NCBI RefSeq assembly: GCF_000350225.1
Contig: NW_005179120.1
Coordinates: 156,060-220,059 of the forward strand
From: Chondrus crispus
Taxonomy: Eukaryota; Rhodophyta; Florideophyceae; Gigartinales; Gigartinaceae
DNA length: 64,000 bases
Direction: 5' to 3'
In this document: one piece after another, positions 19,976 through 28,712 of the stretch
How positions within the stretch are numbered: position 1 is the first letter of the stretch
Layout: each line of letters starts with the position of its first letter
Made by a program: the position numbers and the translations under genes
The notes under the pieces: model-generated
What the model was told of the DNA's origin: nothing
Databases searched by the model: none
Seen by the model: the letters and a program-made list of their open reading frames with translations, nothing else

Positions 19976-20938
19976 CAGGGGGGGTCGCGATATAGTGCCA
20001 TCTTTGTTAGTGCCAGCTCCGATATAGTGCTACCCTTCTAGGGGTGGCACGAATTTTGGCCAAAAATGAAGGGTCTCCAGAGAGGCAAGGCAGTTGGATG
20101 GACGTACTGCCCGAGAACCGCTGCTGCCGCGGAAAGATATTATGCAGTTGCTTACTAGAATAGAGACTATGGCAGAAAAACGCAGGGTCGATGATGCAAT
20201 TGGACATCTGCAAAAGTGTAGGCTGGCATTTATGGCTGCGAAAAAGGAGGGAGTCAATGCGACGGCTCGGCAGCTACACCTGATCACAGCAATTAACCTT
20301 GGTCTATATATTAACCTGGGTTCAGAAATAAACTGGACCAGGTTATTATTGGTTTTGACCTGGAGAAAACAGTCTTATGATAAGTCGCCTTTAGAGTTCA
20401 AAAAGGGCGAGAACGCATGTCGCCGCCTCGATATGGTCTTTGGGAGGAGAAGCAGCTCTTTTCTGAGCTGCAGACAATAATATCCAAGCATCGTGTCCAT
20501 TTCAATGGGCAAGAAGTAGAGCCGTAATTTCTTGAATACTTGTCAGCAATGTTAGAAATCAAGGTTAATCCAGTGGTTCACAAATAAACTGGACCATGTT
20601 ATATCTGATTTGACCATATATTAATCTGGGTTCACAATTAATCCGGACGATGTTAAACATGGTTATAGACCTGAAAAAGGGGCCTCAGAATTAAGTTGGC
20701 CCAGGTTAATTGCTGTGATCAGTGTACTAATAACAGAAATGCTTGATTAGACTTGAGTCTGTAGTGAAGATGCAAAGTATGAGTGATGGCGTCCTGCGAG
20801 CGGTCTTGCTGAGCAGTGATGCGCAAGGGAGTGGCTGCAAAAAAGCCGTAAATCTCATTATCTTACAGTGCCTGGTTCGATATAGTGCCGTTTTCGGCCC
20901 ACTGACACAGGGTAGCACTATATCGCGACCGCCCCCTG
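19976..20938. mobile_element. Short DNA transposon with CAGGGGG...GATATAGTGC inverted repeats
   Basis: The left end CAGGGGGGGTCGCGATATAGTGC and the right end (read inverted) CAGGGGGCGGTCGCGATATAGTGC form a terminal repeat of about 23 bp flanked by TA on both sides (19974-19975, 20939-20940). The word GATATAGTGC recurs just inside both ends, giving four sites that could be transposase-binding repeats. TA duplications and CAG termini fit a pogo/mariner-type element. The interior is 963 bp including the nested MITE and retains only a short open stretch (20094-20280), so it is non-autonomous. Confidence 0.8.
20281..20721. mobile_element. Nested MITE with perfect 18-bp inverted repeats
   Basis: TGATCACAGCAATTAACC (20281-20298) is matched exactly by its reverse complement at 20704-20721. 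The 441-bp interior consists of variants of a module resembling 'GGGTTCA...AATAAACTGGACCAGGTTA' in both orientations. Because TGATCA is itself palindromic, the outer six bases may be the target-site duplication rather than part of the repeat. The MITE lies inside the CAGGGGG element. Confidence 0.85.
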
Positions 20939-21049
20939 TACCGCCATTTTCGTTCTCCCGTGCGACCAACTCCCTTCGCCCGGCCTCGACATCGCCCCTT
21001 CTTCGTGCCCTGCCCCATGATGCTATCGGGATATCATCCCAAGCGTCCG

Positions 21050-21564
21050 AGTATGGGTCCTCGCGCACTTGACCGGAATGCCGCCCGGTAGAGGGCGAGA
21101 CCTGCTCCGCCGTACGAAATGTCAGTTCTTGATGACGGGCTCGAAACAACCGTATCGCGTCGGAAGAGGGAACACCATTAGAAAACGATTTACGGCCGTC
21201 CTCCGCAATTTTCCCCTGCACACTCTTCATGATTGCGCAGTTTACTGCAAACCCCTTCTCAGCCGCTTCTAATGTCCTTTCCACGACGAGGCTTTCCTCA
21301 GCTTTCGATGAAATTGTACGGCGGCCTGCGAAGTTAGACTCAGGATGGAGCACCTTTTCAAGCCCTTTTGCGTCTTTCTGCATCAAGGCTCGCCTTATAC
21401 AGTACACACAACAGAAAGGGAACGCCGGTTTCAGATGATACCGCTCTTGCGGAAATGCCGCGTACCAGTAGTCCGTGGGCTTTTTCTCGCTTGGCACGTT
21501 CGGCTTTTCGTTTTGCCAACCTCTTGTTGTGCGCAATCGTTTGAGCGCGCATTGAGCGGGGCAT
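21050..21564 (-). pseudogene. N-terminal fragment of a pogo/CENP-B-type transposase
   Basis: Read on the minus strand, 21564-21358 gives a basic helix-turn-helix segment ('AHNKRLAKRKAERAKREK'). A second frame, about 21345-21050, contains 'NGVPSSDAIRLFRARHQELTFR'. The latter matches 'NGLPSPDAIRSFRARNRSL' in the longer relic at 38962-39435, and the former matches its N-terminal basic region at 39482-39713. One frameshift lies near 21360-21400. No catalytic domain follows, because the CAGGGGG element adjoins at 20938. Confidence 0.65.
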
Positions 21565-21581
21565 GTCCGCTCAGGCTGCAA

Positions 21582-22942
21582 GAGCCACAGTCTATGATAG
21601 CGTTAGATGGTTCAGAGAGTGGAGAAATATATGAGATGGGCAGAGGGTGGTATTTCAGGGAGATGTTGAGTTCTGAGAGCGGGAGGACGCTGGAGTGGTT
21701 CTTCATAATTCACCCCTTTTCAGAAGTGAGCCGCCCAGAAGGGCACAGGACATGGAGTGATGTGCTCCAATTCCATGTCAGGTCCCTGATTTGATCAGAA
21801 TGCAAACGGCCTTAAACAAAGACATACCTGAAAGGGTCGTATCCGCCAAACGTTGAGGTAGACTGCCAGTTTGACAAACACTTCAGGAATTCGAACACAG
21901 TAGTACAGGAGCTGCATCTGTGCAGAAAAAAGGGAAGACCGTCGCGGAAACCATCCGCAGGGGCAAAGGGTTTTTCATTGCTGTTGTTTGCATGAGACGT
22001 TGCCAGACCATCTATGTCCATAATGTGTCCGACTCGGACATATTCACAACAGAGCAGTATAATGTCGATTCCTGGCAAGGGAGTGAAACTCTGGCCATCA
22101 GGACAGCTGAGAAACTGCTCGATGAAGTCTCTCATTAACCAGTAAAATCGTACGTCCACATTTGATAAAGTTCACAGCCTCTAGAGATAGCGTGTCACCT
22201 ACGACGACAGCACCTGTTGAAATACATATGAGAACATTCTTCAGCGGCCCCTTTCAAGCACTGATCGACAGTTGCTAAGAGAAGCACATGAATAAGGATC
22301 GTGCAGTTTCTATAGCCGGATTTCGCAACTGGCTCGTTGGCTCTCGTAACGAAGCCAACGACTCAACGGTTTGCCAGGAGAGTGATACATTATAACACTG
22401 TACTGTAGCATGCAAATCCTCTGTTTGCAAATGGTTAAGTTCACTGAAATGAACTGCTTATTCTCATTTTACTAATACTCGTGATCACAAACCTATCAGC
22501 TGTCTTTACTTCTAGATACCTTAATGCCTTATCTAGATGGGCTCTGATCACACGTCTGACGTATGCCTCTTCCTGCTTGCCTTGATGAACCCATAAAGCA
22601 TCTGCGGCAATGGTTCATCGAAATATGTTCATTTTGGGGCAAAATACACTATGGCCTTCCGATTTGTGATTTCAGTTTCACAGCTGCATTTGGCGGAGCA
22701 AATGAGATACTGGTTTTGCACTAAAATGAAGACTATTGTATGCTGCTACACAAACGAAACCTACCGGAGTCAACAGAAACTCTCTGAAAGTCTTGAGCAT
22801 TGCAAAAGAACTTGAGAATGTCAAGTGTTCTTCAACCTGCTCCTTCACGCCACGTGAGGGCATCAAAGTTTGCTTGATTATTATTTCTTGCGAACAGAGT
22901 TATTGCATTGATCTTCTCGGGATCGCAATACGAAGCCAAGTG
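21582..22942. other. Intergenic, upstream of the subtilase-like gene
   Basis: No supported gene. The sequence from 22736 to 22942 is open in the frame of the downstream gene, but translates to unremarkable sequence before the signal peptide. It is therefore more likely 5' leader. Confidence 0.5.
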
Positions 22943-25858
22943 ATGCTGAGAAAAATATGTCTTAATTTCGCGCTAATCGCCTCCATCGTGGCTTTGGTTG
23001 CCCGTTCTGCCAGGGGTTTATATCATCTGGATCACTTACAAACAACTAGCGGCCCGAACTTGATAGAGAAAGATGATTTGAGCAGAAATGGCATGCTTTC
23101 CATCCTCACTGGTTCCAGTTTTTCCTGGGAAACTGCCACTGCATACGCCAAAATTACATCTCCTCTTCCTTTATCTGTGCGGAAAAAGGAGTTTGAAGAA
23201 CATGTGAAAGTTTCTCGGGCACAATCTCATATGCCCACTGTCGAAGACGTTTCTTTCGACCACTACTTGCCGAAATTGAGCAGGGAATATGAACATATCC
23301 ATCCGGGATCTTTACCGCACGCATCACAAGCCCCAAGACCTTATAAGGCTAAAGAAGCATCGGGATTCAGCACATCGCTCGCTGGCAGAAGGGCTTCTGA
23401 GATATCCATTCATAAAGAGAACCCACGAATGTTTTCGCATATCGATCAATCAAAGGAAGATCACCGCCTGAAATACGATACGAAAGCACTTCAGTTGCTT
23501 GCCCCATCGACAGGACCATACTTGGACAATTATGGTTTCGCCCTCGGAAGCCGTTCCGAAAGTACACCAGAGGCGGAATCTGAGATAGAAAGAAGTCCAT
23601 TTTCTTTCTCTGTCGAGCCATCTTTTTCATCTCTTTTTTATGTGCAGCCACAGAAGGAAAAGGTCTTCAAAAAAACTCCAAGTTCAAACCCGGAACCGAG
23701 TCGCACAGTACTTTTGAATGCAACACCGTCATCTCTGCATACTCGTAGTCCTAGTGCAACGCCTACATCTGTCACAAGTAACGACAAAGAAACGTATCAG
23801 AGGGATCCCATTCCGTCCCCTGTGACAAGCCCTGTCCATAGCAAGTATAGGAGTCTCCAAGTTGGTCAAACTGCAACGTACAGGATCTGGCGGGGTTCAA
23901 CCATCTACAAGGGACAGCGATTGGTTTCCAATAGCGCAGAAAATGAAGTTGATTCCGTCTTTCTTTACAAAGACCACAAAGACCACTTTGATGGAACGGT
24001 TGGTGATAAAACACGGAAAAATGGTATGAGGTCACCTCAAAATGATACGAATGACTTCTTAAATGGTCTTAAAGTCTCTGTTTCACCAGGCCACAAAGAA
24101 GGTGATCACAACTCTTCCTCAGCCAGGCCGGGAATATCAATACATGCGTTTATGAATGATCCACGTTCTACGGATCCAGGTCTGATCGTAGCTGTGTCTA
24201 CATCTTCAAACACTCGAAATTCACACGAGGTGAAAGATTTGCAAGTTCAAATCCCTATTCTGAGGAGAGCAAATGTTTTCTTTCTAGTCTCTGTTGGCGT
24301 CTCTGCCGTACCTCGGGACATCAATATATCGTCAAGTGCGATACATCTTGGCTTCCCAACGCGAATTTCCTGGAATACAGCAGCAATGACAGCTGGACAG
24401 ATTCATTCTTCCAAGGTAGAACCGAAAACAACCATGAACTTTGTATACGTGCTTTCTTCAGCTCCATATACACAACACGCGGAACTTCAAGGTCGAGGTC
24501 TGGACCTTTCGGGCCTAAGTGATCTCTCCGTACATCTTAACGCTTCATACATCGATCCCTTTTGTAATTCAAGAGGCACCGAAATCGCAGCAGCCATAGT
24601 TGGGAAGAACCTAGGAGCAGTGAAGCATGCAATCGTAGTTCCTCTTCCAGTAGAAACTTGCAATACGACTGCGTCGACTGAAACGTTCAGAAAAGCTCTA
24701 ACTTGGATGCATAATCACATGGTAAGGAATACGGGTGCGAGGTTTTTTGTGATTGTGGATGTTCCGGAGCACCCAAAGAATCTACTAAGGCCCCTCTCCC
24801 GCATTATGAAAGAAACATCCATAAAAAGTGCAGTGGTTTTATCATCAGCTTCTGGTTGTCATGGCAGGGATAGCTCATATCTTTCAGTTGGTCTATATGG
24901 AGTGGGAGACAGTGGCAGGTTGCACATCCCAAGCATGAAAGAGTCGTGCGTAAGAAATTTTGATGTCTTTGCTCCTGGCTTGCGTGTTATAAGTGCATAC
25001 ACTTCTGGACCATATTCATACCGTTACAGATCCATAAGCACAGGTATAGCAGCCGCAGGGGCTGTGAGCACTCTCATTAACGCTCTTCAGGATAAAGACA
25101 TGTCTTTTGAAACTACCAAATGGAAGACCATTCTACGGAAAGAACTGCGACGATCACTGGTGTTTGTGGGCACAGTAGGCAATAAGTCTGCATTGCTTCC
25201 GCTTTTCGGTCCAGGAGGTAGCACCGAGCTGAAGAAAATTCTTGAGTCAACGATCATTAATTCTTCCGGTTCCGTGCAAAGTAATGACAACAAAGCTGCG
25301 TCTGAAACCGCTCCTAGTCTGCCCAAATCGGCTGTAATAGGAATATGTGTATCGGCTGGTTTAATTGCCATCTTACTTGTAGTAGGTGGAGTTCTTCTAT
25401 CATGGCGCCAAAGTGAGGACACGTCTTCCTCCGAAGGGTCTTCAACGAGCCATGGGGGCCCGCATGATGGGGGGAATGCATATGATCGAACTGATAAGCG
25501 CCCTATCGTACGAAAGATCAATGCTGAAACGCTAGATGGCGAAAATGGACTTACTGATGCCACAGCTGGATCTGTACTGCCAGTTACTCTTTACCAAAAA
25601 CGGTCACAGGAACCTCAACAGCTTTCTGAGGAAAGACCACCCCCGCTTCTTCAAAACCCGGTGTCTCTTGGGCAAGAAACGTCACCACAACCAACAGCAA
25701 GTGAAAAGGCCTCATGGTTCGCAACACCAACCGGTGTTCAGAGAGAAAATAAGTACATATTCAACAGCGTCGGCAAACATGGTTTCGAAGAGGACCTCAG
25801 TGCGACTGTTGTACAGATCAATACGTCCGAGGATATTGCAGGCATGGAAACCCCGTAA
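22943..25858 (+). CDS. Type I membrane protein with a catalytically dead subtilase (S8, proteinase K-like) domain
   Basis: The Met at 22943 starts a signal peptide ('MLRKICLNFALIASIVALVA'). The frame stays open upstream to 22736, and residue numbers here count from 22736. A Ser/Thr/Pro-rich ectodomain of about 400 residues is followed by a region that follows the proteinase K fold: 'NFVYVLSSAPYTQHAELQGR' at the catalytic Asp strand, 'SRGTEIAAAIVGKNLG' at the catalytic His helix and 'FDVFAPGLRVIS' then 'RSISTGIAAAGAV' at the catalytic Ser helix. In each the catalytic residue is replaced: Ser574 for Asp, Arg613 for His and Gly770 for Ser. The oxyanion Asn segment is also altered ('SSASG'). Residues about 866-890 are a transmembrane span, followed by a cytoplasmic tail of about 150 residues. 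It is therefore probably a surface pseudoprotease with a binding or signalling role. The fold call is by eye; the topology is clear. Confidence 0.75.
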   Translation: MLRKICLNFALIASIVALVARSARGLYHLDHLQTTSGPNLIEKDDLSRNGMLSILTGSSFSWETATAYAKITSPLPLSVRKKEFEEHVKVSRAQSHMPTVEDVSFDHYLPKLSREYEHIHPGSLPHASQAPRPYKAKEASGFSTSLAGRRASEISIHKENPRMFSHIDQSKEDHRLKYDTKALQLLAPSTGPYLDNYGFALGSRSESTPEAESEIERSPFSFSVEPSFSSLFYVQPQKEKVFKKTPSSNPEPSRTVLLNATPSSLHTRSPSATPTSVTSNDKETYQRDPIPSPVTSPVHSKYRSLQVGQTATYRIWRGSTIYKGQRLVSNSAENEVDSVFLYKDHKDHFDGTVGDKTRKNGMRSPQNDTNDFLNGLKVSVSPGHKEGDHNSSSARPGISIHAFMNDPRSTDPGLIVAVSTSSNTRNSHEVKDLQVQIPILRRANVFFLVSVGVSAVPRDINISSSAIHLGFPTRISWNTAAMTAGQIHSSKVEPKTTMNFVYVLSSAPYTQHAELQGRGLDLSGLSDLSVHLNASYIDPFCNSRGTEIAAAIVGKNLGAVKHAIVVPLPVETCNTTASTETFRKALTWMHNHMVRNTGARFFVIVDVPEHPKNLLRPLSRIMKETSIKSAVVLSSASGCHGRDSSYLSVGLYGVGDSGRLHIPSMKESCVRNFDVFAPGLRVISAYTSGPYSYRYRSISTGIAAAGAVSTLINALQDKDMSFETTKWKTILRKELRRSLVFVGTVGNKSALLPLFGPGGSTELKKILESTIINSSGSVQSNDNKAASETAPSLPKSAVIGICVSAGLIAILLVVGGVLLSWRQSEDTSSSEGSSTSHGGPHDGGNAYDRTDKRPIVRKINAETLDGENGLTDATAGSVLPVTLYQKRSQEPQQLSEERPPPLLQNPVSLGQETSPQPTASEKASWFATPTGVQRENKYIFNSVGKHGFEEDLSATVVQINTSEDIAGMETP

Positions 25859-26683
25859 GATGAGAATCGCCCATGAACTGTTTAGTTCATTCTCCTTTCT
25901 CCATTCTCCTACATATCGATTCGAGGAGCTTCGCACCTTTCAAAATTTTATCTAGCTTCTCTTTCCATTCTCTTCTGCTCGAATTCCTGTAATCAACGAA
26001 ATTGTGATTATATATGTAACGTAAACAGAAGAGTATGGTTTGAATGGGAAGAAGAATAAGAAGCGGGCTCCTAGGCCTCACAGTGCTGATTGACCCAGAA
26101 TGGTCTGTCCACTGCACCACGAACTCCCTTCTCCTTTCAACGGACTCTGCTACAACGAAGTCTCGGCTCGACTGGTAGTTTAATGGTCCTCTCGTCTTGC
26201 AGTGCTCTTGTAATATGCAAGCAACCTGCATGTTACTGTGAAATAAAGTATCTCATTTGCGCGTGATTGCTGACAAGCATCGCCTTCGAACGACATGTCA
26301 GAGTGTGTGGTTTGATACGCAAATACGAAATAGAAGCAGAGAATCGGTTGCAGGGTAGAGCAAAGAGTGCAGATATTTCGTTCATTAGACAGAAAGAGCT
26401 GTTGCTCTATGATTTTATGGTTCTGTGTCCATGTAATTCGGGAAGGAGTCATAACGGACACATATGTGTAAATGGTGCACAATGGTGAATATCGATGACG
26501 CTTTAAACACGTCGTTGACACCGTCGAGAATTGATCTCAAAGATCCTGTAAATCCGATTACAGCCAACCAGCTGGTGGTGACCCTGCCGAAAGTGATGGT
26601 GAAAGCTATATGCAAGAAGAAGAGAACAGTGCGTCATGCTTGTAAACATATTATATTTCGAAACAGTAGTCACGTTTCCGACA
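25859..26683. other. Intergenic between convergent genes
   Basis: The subtilase-like gene and the trehalase gene converge here. About 0.8 kb of AT-rich DNA holds both 3' ends. No further gene or repeat could be supported, and polyadenylation sites could not be fixed. Confidence 0.5.
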
Positions 26684-28528
26684 TTAGAAGGCTATGATAT
26701 CGTTAAACGTACCAGCATAGTCACAAAGCAACCTTAGAATAGAACCATTTGTCCATCCAAAACCTACCTGTGGTGCGTATTCGCCGCCCACGCCCATCTT
26801 CCCTGTTTTGTACCTGGAGTCGTATTTCTCATGCATCACATTGTCTTCCCGCCAACCTCGCCAAGCCGTTTCCAGAAATCGACTGGCAATCGTCTGTGCT
26901 ATCTTTCTTCCTTGACTTGTTGGAAACCTTTCTCCTAACCGCTGCATCCCCTCAACGACAAGGTCAATTAACGGAGGCCAGCTGTTTGGGAAGTCCCATT
27001 GTTCTTTGGACACTTGAGTAGTGCATGACAAGCCTCCGTTCTGCAACAAGCCAGAATGATCCGAAACAAAAGCAACAAGTCTTTTCGCGTCTGAGGCTGT
27101 CCATTTTTTCTCATTACATCCTGCCCATAGTGGCATTAGCCCGGCACAAGACACTACGCTTGAGTGGACTGATGACTTGATATCGTAGTCAAACCAAAAC
27201 CCCGTTCCCTTATCCCATAGGAGGTCCATCATATCGGCTTCGCGCCTTGTCGCTAATTGCTTATAATGGGAAGACAGCTCTAAATGCTTTTTATGGTCTG
27301 CAAACTTGTCCACATATTCTCCATACGAATCGGAGAGTTCATCAGGTGGAGGTCTTAGGTGATTCGCAAGGAGCTCGTGAAACGACGACAAATCCTTTTC
27401 TGCTTTCAGCAAAATGCTATTGAGGCAGACGGGTACAATACTACAAATCTGTGTGTTCTCGACAACTCTTTCATCTGCGCTAGGAAACCACCGCGAAGAA
27501 AAGTCCCAGCCACTTTCTGCCGCAGCAGCCAGGTTTTGAAAGACTGAAGAGGGACTATCGTCATCCGAGGGAGTGCATCTCTGCTGACGGCGGTGAAGAC
27601 TCAAAGAATCTTCTGCGAATGATTCTGGTCGTGCGTGGTGAGTCGAAACATAGTAGAGAGATAGTAAACGATTTTCGAAACCCTTCCCGGGATGGTGCGA
27701 ACTCAACGAGCGCTTTTCATGAATCCATGAGGACTCCTTGTCCAGAATCGGAACGGCTTCTTCCAGCCATTCAACACGCTCCGAAGCACTATCGATGGCA
27801 TCATACACTACTTTCACAGCTTCCGTCAATAAAGGTGGCTGTGTTCGGTTCAAGAAGTAAACGCGGTTCCCATTTGGTACAAAACCAATGCAACTTACGA
27901 GATAGAAAAGGTTTCGGACCGCTGCTTTCGCTGATTCCAGCATGTCACACGCTATCAATCCTTTAACGATCCATAAAGTATCCCAGTAGAAGCACTCACG
28001 GAATCGGCCTCCCGGGACGAAGAACTGGAAAGGAAGTGGGATGAAACTGGACCGCTTGGCAAATTCATTGTCTGCACCAAAAACAAACTCTCTGCATAAA
28101 CTAACCCACCTCATCTTTAAGTCTATTGCGAATGCGGTCAGCTCCTCGTTCGGTTCCTGCAATCGGTTCAGGAACGAAGGTGGTTTGAGGTTAAAGTCCA
28201 TTGGTGTTGCATTTCTAACAAGTCTTTTCGATGAAGCCTCAGGCTCAAAAACCATGTCGACGAATTCGTTGTATTGGTCACGAGAAGGTTCGTCCGGGAA
28301 GCTTTGAAACAACTCCAAAACATCTTCAGGGTCCATCTTGAGTTCCATATCCACAAGTGATTTGGAATCGTTTGAACTTCTGAAAGGAGAATTTTGTAAA
28401 GTAGTCAGCAATTTTGGGTTGCAAAACACTTTTGCTGACGGAAATCTCTCATCTCGCTCCTGTGGATCCATGGTATATTCAGCAAAATCGGGTGTGCTCG
28501 AGTCACACGGATGAATCTGACGTCTCAA
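26684..28528 (-). CDS. Alpha,alpha-trehalase (glycoside hydrolase family 37)
   Basis: This enzyme hydrolyses trehalose to two glucose molecules by an inverting mechanism. The 614-residue intronless protein carries both family signatures: 'PGGRFRECFYWDTLW' (residues 172-186) and 'QWDFPNSWPP' (510-519). It also has the 'ESGWDFSSRW' segment containing the general acid Asp342 and the 'HEKYD' segment with the general base Glu567. The Gly-rich 'GGEYAPQVGFGWTNG' closes the domain (581-595). All expected catalytic residues are present. No signal peptide is evident, which points to a cytosolic enzyme. Met20 (28471) is an alternative start. A Ser/Asp-rich insertion with 'RRQQR' at about 300-328 is not typical of bacterial members. 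It is convergent with the subtilase-like gene, and its upstream side faces the transposon cluster. Confidence 0.95.
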   Translation of the reverse strand: MRRQIHPCDSSTPDFAEYTMDPQERDERFPSAKVFCNPKLLTTLQNSPFRSSNDSKSLVDMELKMDPEDVLELFQSFPDEPSRDQYNEFVDMVFEPEASSKRLVRNATPMDFNLKPPSFLNRLQEPNEELTAFAIDLKMRWVSLCREFVFGADNEFAKRSSFIPLPFQFFVPGGRFRECFYWDTLWIVKGLIACDMLESAKAAVRNLFYLVSCIGFVPNGNRVYFLNRTQPPLLTEAVKVVYDAIDSASERVEWLEEAVPILDKESSWIHEKRSLSSHHPGKGFENRLLSLYYVSTHHARPESFAEDSLSLHRRQQRCTPSDDDSPSSVFQNLAAAAESGWDFSSRWFPSADERVVENTQICSIVPVCLNSILLKAEKDLSSFHELLANHLRPPPDELSDSYGEYVDKFADHKKHLELSSHYKQLATRREADMMDLLWDKGTGFWFDYDIKSSVHSSVVSCAGLMPLWAGCNEKKWTASDAKRLVAFVSDHSGLLQNGGLSCTTQVSKEQWDFPNSWPPLIDLVVEGMQRLGERFPTSQGRKIAQTIASRFLETAWRGWREDNVMHEKYDSRYKTGKMGVGGEYAPQVGFGWTNGSILRLLCDYAGTFNDIIAF

Positions 28529-28649
28529 AACAGATCCTTGGGAAGTAGATGAACCATCGCGGAGCTGATGAAGCTTCGTGTAAGGGCAGGGTCTCTATGG
28601 TTGACTTTCTTACGAAGGTGAAGAGATTTCCAACCGTGAGATGGGTGTG

Positions 28650-28692
28650 AGGGCCTCTCTAAGGATTGCGTGGAAGGGCATGTATGGACGTG
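28650..28692 (+). repeat. 43-bp inverted repeat, left copy (partner at 36356-36398)
   Basis: AGGGCCTCTCTAAGGATTGC and the following bases to GGACGTG recur in inverted orientation at 36356-36398 with about five differences. It lies just upstream of the trehalase start and outside the pogo element. The two copies bracket a 7.7-kb stretch made almost wholly of transposons. Confidence 0.75.
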
Positions 28693-28712
28693 TATGGACG
28701 TGTAATACAATA

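Noticed and set aside
22736..22942. Upstream Met at 22736 as the start of the subtilase-like gene
   Set aside because: The Met at 22943 begins a typical signal peptide, and the 69 residues before it would bury that signal.
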